29,895 nucleotides of DNA from NCBI GenBank assembly GCA_024181965.1, contig BQXS01012524.1:9687-39581 (forward strand), read 5' to 3'. The DNA comes from Aduncisulcus paluster. Its lineage: Eukaryota; Fornicata. Both the position numbers and the translations under genes were made by a program. Below the pieces are notes generated by a model. It worked only from the letters and a program-made list of their open reading frames with translations. It was not told where the DNA came from and ran no database searches. Positions 1-8,884 of the stretch are shown here, one piece after another (position 1 is the first letter of the stretch; each line of letters opens with the position of its first letter).

Positions 1-3000
1 ACTGTTGGAGTAAGTTCATCATCAACAAATAGAACATCTTCTACATCTTCTTCTCATGGTGCTTCTAAAAATAGATATCTCGATCTAAAACGGGAGGAAG
101 AAGATATGACATTTGAATCGGAATCTGATTTGAGTGAATCCACAATCCAAGTTATTCCATCTGGAGAGAAACAGTCTTTTTATGTGCGTGATAGAGGAAA
201 CGATATGATTGGAATTTCTCAAATGGAATCAATAATGGATATTAATAGAACCACAGATGTTTCTCACCCATCAGTGACTGAGAAAGTGCAACTAACTCGT
301 TTGAAGAAAGAACAGAAACGTATCAAGAAAGAAATAGAGAAAAGGAAAGGAAAAGGTTTAACCCTATCATCAGCCCGTAAAACCCATACTTTCTCTTCAA
401 TTGCTTCTCAAACTTCTAGTTCTTCTTCCTCTCCCTCATCTTCTCAGCAAAAACAACCACCTGATAGCCATAGTCAAGATTACCAGTCCATTCCTCATAT
501 TAGATTTATGAGAGATAATAATAAGAAACCATCTCCTATCAGCGATATATCTCAAGCCCTCAAGCCTCCTATTATGGATGGTATGATCAGCGATATTCCC
601 ACATCAACATCAATAGCGCACCATCCAACAATACATTCGAATACAACCTCTCCTTCCTCTTCTTCTCCTTCCTCTTCTTCTCCAAAGATTGTTCTCCCAC
701 AATACTCTATATCTGTGTGTGAGGCATGTATTTTTCTGTGTATATATGGAAAAGGAGACAAGGAACGAGAAAGTGGACGTGAGATGCTTCTTGAGGTTTG
801 GGAGAGGGAAAGATCGAGTATCGATGTTGTATGTAAAAATGTGCAGAGAAGAAGTTGGTGGAGATGGATTCAGAAGGAAATAGAGAAGGAAACCTCGATA
901 TCTCAATCAAGACAGCAAAATAACCTTTGTTATGCCAGGTCGTCGGAACCTCATAAACAACGAGAATCAACGAGAAGGGTTGGCCTTAAAAGTTCAGTAT
1001 CTTCTCATTCCAGTTATAAAAATAGAAACGGAGAGTTATTATCCCACGCAAAGACGACAACTGTGGGAATTGTCAGTTCACCTGAAGGAATTGATCATTC
1101 CTGTGAAAAAACTGAAGAATCACAAATGAACGAAGTTTCTCAAAAAGGAGGTCTTAGAATTCCTCAAGATGAACCACCCCATGTTCATGAAGAATCAACA
1201 AGTTCATCTCAACTCCCCAATGAGAGTAGAAGGAAACTAAAAGATCAGAGAGATCACCATCCTCCATACTTAGGCCACAATAATAATAGCAATAATAGTA
1301 ATACTGGTAATCAAAATATCTTTCCATTTTGGCAAGTTTCAATGCAAGATGAAGTTTCTCAATGGTTATCCAAGAACCTGGGTGAATACAAGAAAGAATG
1401 CTCACAATTGGAAAGTTTGAGAAACACGATTGAGGAAGAAGCTGAAGAAGAAGAGAGGGAACGACAAACATTTGACGATGTTCTGCGAAAAGAAGAGACG
1501 ACAACGGAAAGCTTGACAACACAAGGTGCTTCACAGGAGGCAGATAAATTGGGATATCTTTCTCCTCAAGCTCTGATTGGTGAAGATGACCTCGGTGCTT
1601 CAAGTCTGGCAATGGACCCTCAAGAAGGAGTTTCACTCAGTCCTCGGCTCTCTCTGATGTTTGCTGACATTCATACCCAAGATATGACAGGATCTTTACC
1701 CTTCGATGGACCAAATAATGGAGAGAAGGAGGAAACGACAGATTTAGATATTGAGAAAGAAGAATCTGAGACTGTATCAGGTCCTGGTATTTCCAGTAGT
1801 ACCAAGCAAACCAGGAGAAACACTATATATTCCAAACGAAGGGCCCTTCAATCCAATATTATTCAAGATGGTGATCAATTGGACAAATATGTCCAGGATA
1901 TTGTTTCAAAATGTGTTCCTCCTCTTCCTTCTTCTTCTTCTCCTCCTCCTCTTCTCCCCCCTTTCTCTCTTCTCTCCTCTTCTTCTCTATCTTCTGCGTT
2001 AGCGTCTGGAATATTTGGTCTTTGCATATGGTGTATTATAAGGGAGATAGAGAGAGATTCATATGTCAGGAGAATTAACCAATTATGGACAGAATGGCAT
2101 CACTCACACAAGAAACAAGTCATATCCACCATAATTAAACAACATTTGCAGAATAATGGGAATAATCCTCAGTTTCTCAAATATTTTATAAATAGATTGA
2201 CCAGTTTCAATCATGGAAAGCAATCCAATGACCATTTAGATGATTATACTTTATTCAGAGAGAAGCCAAGTCAAGATAATCCCCATCAACATGGTGAAGA
2301 AGACTCTGCTTCATACCGTTCACCTCTCAAGCTCTCCCATTTAAGCACGAAACCATCTGGAACAACCCAACAAACAACATCCTCTGCTTGCTCTCCTTCT
2401 TGTTCCTATATTCCTCCTCTTCCCTCCCCTTCCTCTTCTGCGTTAGCGTCTGGAATATTTGGTCTTTGCATATGGTGTATTATAAGGGAGATAGAGAGAG
2501 ATTCATATGTCAGGAGAATTAACCAATTATGGACAGAATGGCATCACTCACACAAGAAACAAGTCATATCCACCATAATTAAACAACATTTGCAGAATAA
2601 TGGGAATAATCCTCAGTTTCTCAAATATTTTAGGGAGATAGAGAGAGATTCATATGTCAGGAGAATTAACCAATTATGGACAGAATGGCATCACTCACAC
2701 AAGAAACAAGTCATATCCACCATAATTAAACAACATTTGCAGAATAATGGGAATAATCCTCAGTTTCTCAAATATTTTATAAATAGATTGACCAGTTTCA
2801 ATCATGGAAAGCAATCCAATGACCATTTAGATGATTATACTTTATTCAGAGAGAAGCCAAGTCAAGATAATCCCCATCAACATGGTGAAGAAGACTCTGC
2901 TTCATACCGTTCACCTCTCAAGCTCTCCCATTTAAGCACGAAACCATCTGGAACAACCCAACAATGGACAGAATGGCATCACTCACACAAGAAACAAGTC

Positions 3001-4542
3001 ATATCCATTAATGGGAATAATCCTCAGTTTCTCAAATATTTTATAAATAGATTGACCAGTTTCAATCATGGAAAGCAATCCAATGACCATTTAGATGATT
3101 ATACTTTATTCAGAGAGAAGCCAAGTCAAGATAATCCCCATCAACATGGTGAAGAAGACTCTGCTTCATACCGTTCACCTCTCAAGCTCTCCCATTTAAG
3201 CACGAAACCATCTGGAACAACCCAACAAACAACATCCTCTGCTTGCTCTCCTTCTTGTTCCTATATTCCTCCTCTTCCCTCCCCTTCCTTGGATGATGTC
3301 AGTAGAGTAGTCTCGATAATGTTCAGAGATGCCTGTAAAACTATGAAAATGAGTGATAGCGACCTTTCTCTGCTTGAAATACAGCATTCTGAAATCTCAA
3401 CTGTGTCAAAAGATCTCAAGCAGGTCCATCCACCAGCAATATCTCAGATTTTAGCTATTTTATTCGAACATTTACTCGTTATACGGGAATCAATTGAAGA
3501 ACAATGTCATGGAAATGAATCACTTACAAACGAAGGAATAGAAAGAGATCATCAACAAGTATCCGCTTCTACTGATGACATCATGTCGCACTGCCAATCT
3601 AAAAATAGATCAAGCCCGATGCAATCCTCATCTCTAAAAATAGAAAAGGGTTGTGACTCTTCTAAATCCAGTCTTTCTTCCTCTTCTTCTTCTTCTATTT
3701 TGAAATCTCTGGAGTCCCGTCCGATTGTTAATATTCCAGATTCCGTCTGTTCGCTTGCTTGGTGTTCTTTTTGTGTAATTCGAAGTCTTCAGGAAGAAAA
3801 AAACAATGAAGACGTGCTTCGTGCTGCTGAACTGGAAATCCGCAGGAAAGAAGAAGAGAAACTCGCCAAGGAGCATCGAAAACTTCAGAGAGACCGGAGG
3901 AGAAGGGAGAAAACCATCAGTGGGATTGAGTCAAGTGATTCTGAGACGAAAAAAGAGGAAGAATGCATTCCAGAAGGTATGCTTCTCTCTCCATCTGAGC
4001 ATGAATCAGATAGCCAGTCCATTGGATGCATCATTTCAAGTCCTAATCCCTCACCTTCTTCTCTCCACACAGAAAACACACCATCTCTGGCTGCGAATAA
4101 GTATATTATTCCATCAATTATCCCACCAATATTCAATAGGGGGTTCTTACTCTCTCTTCCAGCATTCTTCCAAATTCCTCATACATCAATATGTCAGGTT
4201 TTGCTCTCCATCTGTATGAATGTGCTTGAAAATGAATTTAAAAGACGTGAAAAAGAATTGAAACAAATTAAAATTTCACTAAAAAATGAATTGAAGAAAC
4301 AGCGAAGAAAAGATAAGGAAATGGCACGAAAACTCCGTCGAAAATCAGGGATAGAAACAATATCTGCAACAACAGACCTACACGGAGATATGAGTACTAC
4401 CCGACTTACTAGCAGTTCCCAAAATAGAACAACTGAGAAAGATACTTCTGATTCCAAGCGGCAACAACAACACTCCCCACTCCATCGTTCTCCGACTTCC
4501 GAAGAAGCAGGCATTGGTGTCGATAGTCGATATATTCAATAG
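1..4542 (+). CDS. Long low-complexity protein with internal repeats, 5' partial, frame broken at 3' end
   Basis: The frame is open from base 1 with no stop, so the N-terminus lies outside the window; the ATG at 106 is internal. About 1513 residues are visible. The protein alternates disordered Ser/Glu/Lys/Arg-rich linkers with short hydrophobic helical blocks containing Cys, for example VCEACIFLCIYG near residue 237, GLCIWCIIREIERD near 673, and CSLAWCSFCVIRSL near 1250. Many blocks are followed by charged helices such as EIRRKEEEKLAKEHRK. Bases 1990-3289 are a set of in-frame repeats. The TAG at 4540-4542 is created by a 403-bp tandem duplication; the same frame resumes in the second copy and runs to 6142. 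I recognise no catalytic domain and assign no function. That it is a real gene is well supported by the length and the consistent composition. Whether the break is biological or an assembly error cannot be told here. Confidence 0.8.
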   Translation, partial: TVGVSSSSTNRTSSTSSSHGASKNRYLDLKREEEDMTFESESDLSESTIQVIPSGEKQSFYVRDRGNDMIGISQMESIMDINRTTDVSHPSVTEKVQLTRLKKEQKRIKKEIEKRKGKGLTLSSARKTHTFSSIASQTSSSSSSPSSSQQKQPPDSHSQDYQSIPHIRFMRDNNKKPSPISDISQALKPPIMDGMISDIPTSTSIAHHPTIHSNTTSPSSSSPSSSSPKIVLPQYSISVCEACIFLCIYGKGDKERESGREMLLEVWERERSSIDVVCKNVQRRSWWRWIQKEIEKETSISQSRQQNNLCYARSSEPHKQRESTRRVGLKSSVSSHSSYKNRNGELLSHAKTTTVGIVSSPEGIDHSCEKTEESQMNEVSQKGGLRIPQDEPPHVHEESTSSSQLPNESRRKLKDQRDHHPPYLGHNNNSNNSNTGNQNIFPFWQVSMQDEVSQWLSKNLGEYKKECSQLESLRNTIEEEAEEEERERQTFDDVLRKEETTTESLTTQGASQEADKLGYLSPQALIGEDDLGASSLAMDPQEGVSLSPRLSLMFADIHTQDMTGSLPFDGPNNGEKEETTDLDIEKEESETVSGPGISSSTKQTRRNTIYSKRRALQSNIIQDGDQLDKYVQDIVSKCVPPLPSSSSPPPLLPPFSLLSSSSLSSALASGIFGLCIWCIIREIERDSYVRRINQLWTEWHHSHKKQVISTIIKQHLQNNGNNPQFLKYFINRLTSFNHGKQSNDHLDDYTLFREKPSQDNPHQHGEEDSASYRSPLKLSHLSTKPSGTTQQTTSSACSPSCSYIPPLPSPSSSALASGIFGLCIWCIIREIERDSYVRRINQLWTEWHHSHKKQVISTIIKQHLQNNGNNPQFLKYFREIERDSYVRRINQLWTEWHHSHKKQVISTIIKQHLQNNGNNPQFLKYFINRLTSFNHGKQSNDHLDDYTLFREKPSQDNPHQHGEEDSASYRSPLKLSHLSTKPSGTTQQWTEWHHSHKKQVISINGNNPQFLKYFINRLTSFNHGKQSNDHLDDYTLFREKPSQDNPHQHGEEDSASYRSPLKLSHLSTKPSGTTQQTTSSACSPSCSYIPPLPSPSLDDVSRVVSIMFRDACKTMKMSDSDLSLLEIQHSEISTVSKDLKQVHPPAISQILAILFEHLLVIRESIEEQCHGNESLTNEGIERDHQQVSASTDDIMSHCQSKNRSSPMQSSSLKIEKGCDSSKSSLSSSSSSSILKSLESRPIVNIPDSVCSLAWCSFCVIRSLQEEKNNEDVLRAAELEIRRKEEEKLAKEHRKLQRDRRRREKTISGIESSDSETKKEEECIPEGMLLSPSEHESDSQSIGCIISSPNPSPSSLHTENTPSLAANKYIIPSIIPPIFNRGFLLSLPAFFQIPHTSICQVLLSICMNVLENEFKRREKELKQIKISLKNELKKQRRKDKEMARKLRRKSGIETISATTDLHGDMSTTRLTSSSQNRTTEKDTSDSKRQQQHSPLHRSPTSEEAGIGVDSRYIQ
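1990..3289 (+). repeat. Nested in-frame direct repeats inside the first gene
   Basis: Read directly from the sequence: 1990-2188 equals 2434-2632 (199 bp, offset 444). 2041-2373 equals 2632-2964 (333 bp, offset 591). 2676-2719 equals 2964-3007 (offset 288). A further copy follows after loss of 24 bp and runs to 3289, where it ends with the same CT-rich tract that precedes 2434. Every offset and the deletion are multiples of three, so the frame is kept. I saw no substitutions between copies where I compared them, including at third codon positions, which points to very recent duplication. CT-rich tracts (1918-1990, 2411-2437, 3267-3290) flank the units. Confidence 0.93.
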
Positions 4543-4936
4543 GGGGTTCTTACTCTCTCTTCCAGCATTCTTCCAAATTCCTCATACATCAATATGTCAG
4601 GTTTTGCTCTCCATCTGTATGAATGTGCTTGAAAATGAATTTAAAAGACGTGAAAAAGAATTGAAACAAATTAAAATTTCACTAAAAAATGAATTGAAGA
4701 AACAGCGAAGAAAAGATAAGGAAATGGCACGAAAACTCCGTCGAAAATCAGGGATAGAAACAATATCTGCAACAACAGACCTACACGGAGATATGAGTAC
4801 TACCCGACTTACTAGCAGTTCCCAAAATAGAACAACTGAGAAAGATACTTCTGATTCCAAGCGGCAACAACAACACTCCCCACTCCATCGTTCTCCGACT
4901 TCCGAAGAAGCAGGCATTGGTGTCGATAGTCGATAT
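4129..4936 (+). repeat. 403-bp perfect tandem duplication
   Basis: Bases 4129-4533 match 4532-4936, giving a repeat unit of 403 bp with a two-base microhomology (AT) at the junction. The copies appear identical throughout. Because 403 is not a multiple of three, the duplication moves the reading frame by one base and brings a TAG into frame at 4540, eight bases into the second copy. Confidence 0.95.
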
Positions 4937-6142
4937 TCTTCCCCCATTCCATCAATATCCGAGCAGTCAGAAGACAGTGTCAATGCAAATACCCAAGGGA
5001 TCAGAGGTGGGAAGCGGCCATTAAATTCGTCAAAAAGAAACCCCCGTGATGAGGAAGACAAAGAGGAGGAAGATGATGGAGAGACGGAAGGAATTCTAAT
5101 TGATCCGTCTCTTTTGTTTATTGAACGCAAAAGAAAGGCTGAAATACGACAGTGTGAACGATTATCTGATGTGTTGTTGCATGTTTTACTCCCGATTCTT
5201 CATGTGCTGACAGGAATGTATTGTGATACATCACTTAACGATCAAAATAAGAAGAATCCTCAACCCATCAAAACTTCACTAATTAGTGACCAGCATCTAA
5301 TGCAAAGACAAGGGTTTGTTGGAGCCAAAGATGGAAGTCTGTTTCACCAACAACAGAAAGTATCTCCGGTTGTCCCAACCAGATTTCCTCTTCATCTCTC
5401 CCTTCTGAAACATGCCTTATCTGTCGTATGTGAACATGTTTTGTGTAGTTATGGCGTTCGTTTGAATGCCGTTTGGAGGATTGAAGGGTATTTACACACA
5501 GGTGAAGGAGTAAGAAAAGTGGCACAAACCAAGACTGGTCTGCCTTCCCTTGAGAACTCTGGTATAATAGAGAGCACAAAGGGTGATGAAGACGAAGAAT
5601 CCAAAATACCTATCATTCCCCATTCTGCTGGTATTCATGATCACAAGAAGATCCAAGGTAATGTTGACCAGTCCTCACATATCATGGGAAGCACTCATGT
5701 CAAGGAACAACTCCCAAGGGCCCTGATATCTCTTCTCCAAAGGCTTGAACCAGCGATATTGAAACATTTATCATTCCTTTCTCCTCAGATTCCCACTTTG
5801 GCAGCCCTCCTTACACTTATTGATATCGCTTGTGGGCAGGGTAAAAGAGTTAGAAAAGTGAAAAGAGATTCTTCATGGGATGAGATGATCAAAAAATCAC
5901 AACTTTTGCATATGAAAGCAATCACCTCCTCATCAACAAAACCCAAGATTAGTGCGTCAGATACTGGCCCAAAGAATCCTCAAAATGGACCAATTTGGGG
6001 CTGGTCATCACACTCAAACGTCCAATATTATGATTCTATGGGATCTGGTGGAATAGAATATGGTGAAGCAAGAAGATTCCGAGGAGAGCGACTGGGAGGG
6101 TTAAGAACTCAGAAAAGAAAGAAAAGAAACACTTTTCTTTAA
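4532..6142 (+). pseudogene. C-terminal continuation of the first gene after the duplication frameshift
   Basis: Starting with the second copy of the 403-bp repeat (first codons read IFNRGFLL, exactly as at 4129), this frame runs to TAA at 6140-6142. It has no convincing start: the only upstream candidate in frame is a TTG. Its composition and style match the first frame: a basic helix-rich stretch, an acidic stretch (DEEDKEEEDDGETE), then hydrophobic helices such as LSDVLLHVLLPILHVLTGMYC and LISLLQRLEPAILKHLSFL, ending in a basic tail. If one 403-bp copy is ignored, the two frames form one uninterrupted reading frame. It is therefore best read as the 3' part of the same gene, either disabled by a recent duplication or artificially split by the assembly. 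Confidence 0.75.
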
Positions 6143-6519
6143 GTTTTACTCAATTTTTGATGTTGATACATCACACCTTCAAACTGGATCACTTCAAGGA
6201 TTGTATGGAATTCAAACTTACTTTTTGGACGATTTCAATGCTATAAAATACACACGAATTGAACACATTCCACGCTCCTTACCTTCGTTCCTGTTTGACC
6301 ATCAGTCGAGACAATCTGTACTACAGATTCTGTAGGGAAGATGTTGAAGAAAAGATGGAATCATGAATTCTTCACGAATTCAAGATCAGAAAAGACAATT
6401 GTGCACTTCTTTGATCGGATCAATGTTAATAATTATTAAAAATCAAGAAATTTATCCGACACAGTGTCTGGGAGATAGTCAAAGGTATTACGTCCTTTGA
6501 AGACAATAACATCATTGAA
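6143..6519. other. Convergent 3' spacer with two small palindromes
   Basis: This 377-bp AT-rich spacer lies between the stop of the plus-strand gene (6142) and the stop of the minus-strand gene (6520). I see no convincing reading frame or RNA gene. It holds an 8-bp inverted repeat with a single central base at 6313-6329 (AATCTGTA C TACAGATT) and a perfect 14-bp palindrome at 6426-6439 (TTAATAATTATTAA). Either could serve in 3' end formation of one of the two converging transcripts, but that is inference from position only. Confidence 0.6.
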
Positions 6520-7623
6520 TTATTTCCATGGAAGTAGAGATAATCGTTCAGCTGCAATGGTTTCCTCGGGCATAGTAAATACAAGGGAGTGGATGCAGAA
6601 ATATCGATTATTCTTCTCTTTCCACGTTCCTTTCCCTTCAATCTCACACAATACAATATTATCCAAATCAATAGGAAGGAAGTGCCATTCAAACCAATGT
6701 TTAGGTTTTGTGAATTCATACTTCTTGGATGTCTTCTTACCATCACAATCAGTGAAAGTGAAGAGAAGAGAGGGTGAACTGATATCCCTAATCACACAGA
6801 TATAGGCACCTCCGATGGGACTAGGTGATGGGAAAGGGATGGAAAGATGGGATAAGCGAAGACTATCTTCCCCTTTTAACATTTTTTGTGCATCTGAACT
6901 CTGATCATACTTCTCAAATTCCTTACTATACGAATCATTCTTGCACTTAACCATTGAGAATGAAGGATCAACAAGCTTTGGATCATCTCGTGGAATGGGA
7001 ATAGAATCTCTGCCTTTAGATTTTCTATCTCCTTCCTTAACAAACTCTGGTTTCACAACTGGAGTTTCAGACCATAGTTTCTCTCTGGCTTCATGAGATT
7101 TGATTTCTTCAGGGTTTTCTTCTCTACTAATGAAAACAAGGGAGATGATTCCAAAATACTCTTTCCTTCTTCCTTTCCCTGTAATCTCACACAAAACAAC
7201 ATCAGGGAGATCAACAGGAAGGAAATACCAATGAAAACCATGAAATTCAGGAAATTCGTATTTCTTGGATCTTTTCTCACCCTTTGAAGATGTGAGAGTG
7301 AAGATAAGGTGTGATGGAGCGAAATTACCCCGATCCCACAGACAGATGAAAGCCCCTTCCATTGAGGAAGATGAAGAGAAAGGAATGGAGATATGGGTAA
7401 ATTGTCCTAAATTAAACTCTCCTTTCATCATCTTTTGTGCATAAGAACTCTGATCGTACTTTTTATCACCTTCTTCCAAGGTTCCATCGATTGCCCCGAT
7501 TGTTGGAAACTCTGCACTCTTAATGTTGGGGGAATCTCGAGGAATTGGACAACACCACCGATTTCCTTCATGAACAAACTCAGGTTGCATAGTTTGAATA
7601 ACGGCATCTGTGGATGAACTCAT
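6520..7623 (-). CDS. Paired-domain protein, copy 1 (two tandem related domains)
   Basis: 367 residues, ATG at 7623, TAA at 6520. It consists of two tandem copies of one domain, about residues 13-167 and 192-352. Both show the same order of motifs: PEFV, then PIPRD, then YDQSS-AQKM-KGE (56-69 and 239-252), ISIPF/LSIPF, GA-F/Y-IC, a Phe-rich strand (LIFTLT / LLFTFT), SKKYEF, W-FLP-DL, VVLCEI/IVLCEI-GKG, and SLVF. Alternating hydrophobic residues suggest a beta-sandwich, which is inference. There is no signal peptide or membrane segment, and I see no catalytic motif. A close paralog is at 28464-29555 in the same orientation. I remember such domains as a large repeated family in fornicate protists but cannot name a function; ligand or partner binding is the obvious guess. 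Confidence 0.9.
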   Translation of the reverse strand: MSSSTDAVIQTMQPEFVHEGNRWCCPIPRDSPNIKSAEFPTIGAIDGTLEEGDKKYDQSSYAQKMMKGEFNLGQFTHISIPFSSSSSMEGAFICLWDRGNFAPSHLIFTLTSSKGEKRSKKYEFPEFHGFHWYFLPVDLPDVVLCEITGKGRRKEYFGIISLVFISREENPEEIKSHEAREKLWSETPVVKPEFVKEGDRKSKGRDSIPIPRDDPKLVDPSFSMVKCKNDSYSKEFEKYDQSSDAQKMLKGEDSLRLSHLSIPFPSPSPIGGAYICVIRDISSPSLLFTFTDCDGKKTSKKYEFTKPKHWFEWHFLPIDLDNIVLCEIEGKGTWKEKNNRYFCIHSLVFTMPEETIAAERLSLLPWK

Positions 7624-7907
7624 TTGAATAGCGATAGAATTTCTTATCTAAAAAATGTGAACAAACGGAAAAATTGCGAATTTCAAGGAGAACAGTCCGA
7701 GAAACAAAGACAAAACGAGCAAAACGAACAAAACGAACAAGAAACGACCACACAGCACAATATAGTTAGTATAATTGAATATCAACGATTAATATATATC
7801 TTAATATGTATTTAACAACAGATATGACATACAGTAAATATATAATGTGTTATTAACGAAAGAAAAGATAACGACCAAACCCACAACCCCCGATTGGCAA
7901 ACTCAGG
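7624..7907. repeat. Duplicated 5' flank of the paired-domain gene, copy 1
   Basis: This noncoding block upstream of the minus-strand gene is shared with 29556-29857. The distal 121 bp (7787-7907 versus 29737-29857) differ at one base that I can see (C7832 versus T29782). The part near the ATG has small indels, including a short run of AAAACGAAC-type units at about 7711-7740. Similarity stops abruptly after GGCAAACTCAGG at 7907. It probably includes the promoter and 5' UTR. Confidence 0.85.
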
Positions 7908-8463
7908 AAGTGATATCGTATAATATATGCATAAAAATATATGAACATTTTCTTTGGAACATATATTACATGCCATCCTTGTGAGTCCACTCCTGACAAT
8001 GACATTCAAAATCCGTTTCATTATCTCCCTATTTGCCAACACATCGAATTACAAAGTTCCCATTTACAATGATAAAATCATCTTGTAATCCGTGAATGCC
8101 ATCGACATGGGTATTCTATTGTTATTTTGCTTTGTTTGTTGCTTTGTTTGTTGTTTTCCTGTTGGAGCTCTTGTATTCTGTTGTTTGACATTTGTGTATT
8201 CTCCCCAAAACAATTGATTAAACAATATCACTCGTTTTATTAACCATTGCCATTTATTTGATGTATATTTCTATTTTGAATCGATTTGTACCCTTAAATG
8301 CCCATCCTGTGCAGTCTCTCCAAGATTCTGGATGAAATTTGACAATTTCCTGCTGGAGCAAGAAAGCTGAGAAGTGAAATAGAATTAAATATAATCACTT
8401 TTATTGTGCTAATAATTATCCGTTTCCCTAACCTCGCCAGAATATTCCATCCAATATACTATT
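7908..8463. other. AT-rich spacer with no recognisable gene
   Basis: Between the end of the duplicated 5' flank and the stop of the small minus-strand reading frame. It contains a direct repeat of GCTTTGTTTGTT-like units at about 8130-8155. Short reading frames are present but run into the duplicated flank or have no protein-like composition. I see no tRNA or other RNA gene. Confidence 0.5.
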
Positions 8464-8766
8464 CTATACATCTTCTCCAATCTCTACAAACCACACTTCC
8501 TCGGCAACATGAATCCCTGCGGCTCTTTGGCAAATACGATAAGCCTCCAGAATATATCCAGAAAGCTCAGATATAATCATATTCTTTCGAGTGATCCACA
8601 CAAGACGATCGCAAGGTTTGACTCTCCTTTCTTCGTGAACATTCAAACCCACAAGACTCAGTGACGCGTTGATCCATGCCCACTCGCCAACAAGGTGTGA
8701 TGGAAGGCAGGCAAGTGGGGCCAGATCGTCGAGTTCTTTGAAACTAGATCGTGCTAATACCACCCA
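8464..8766 (-). CDS. Small probable coding exon, start not resolved
   Basis: An open frame of about 100 codons ending in TAG at 8464. The translation looks like a compact globular protein (HLVGEWAWINASLSLVG, KPCDRLVWITRKNMIISEL, HVAEEVWFVEIGEDV), with good codon and hydrophobicity balance, unlike the chance frames around it. There is no ATG at its 5' end: the frame is closed by TGA at 8767, and the first possible start is GTG at 8763. The same frame has an ATG at 8808 (MSEGI), separated by two TGA codons. A 39-nt GT-AG segment (8754-8792) would remove both and join the pieces in frame, but it is far shorter than the other introns here. I do not recognise the family. A decayed gene is the alternative. 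Confidence 0.45.
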   Translation of the reverse strand, partial: WVVLARSSFKELDDLAPLACLPSHLVGEWAWINASLSLVGLNVHEERRVKPCDRLVWITRKNMIISELSGYILEAYRICQRAAGIHVAEEVWFVEIGEDV

Positions 8767-8884
8767 TCAACTCAATGTATGAGTGGATCAACAAATGCCT
8801 TCGCTCATAAAAATAAATGAAAGTGAAGTAAAGAGAGGATTTAGAGCTTGAACTAAGATGTTAGTTGCCAGAAATACTGTCATA

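Noticed and set aside
106-108. ATG at 106 as the start of the first gene
   Set aside because: The same frame is open through base 1 with the same Ser-rich composition, so the gene continues beyond the left edge.
552-970. Several 64-98 codon frames on both strands inside the first gene
   Set aside because: They are out-of-frame shadows of CT- and GA-rich coding sequence with non-protein-like composition.
4514-4516. TTG as a start for a separate gene running to 6142
   Set aside because: Nuclear eukaryotic genes rarely use TTG. The frame is simply the continuation of the first gene after the duplication.
7812-8042. 76-codon minus-strand frame
   Set aside because: Its 3' part lies within the duplicated noncoding flank and the composition is that of AT-rich chance translation.
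8767-8805. Recoded TGA as sense codon, to explain the interrupted small frame
   Set aside because: TGA terminates the coiled-coil gene and no long gene here contains in-frame TGA, so the standard code applies.
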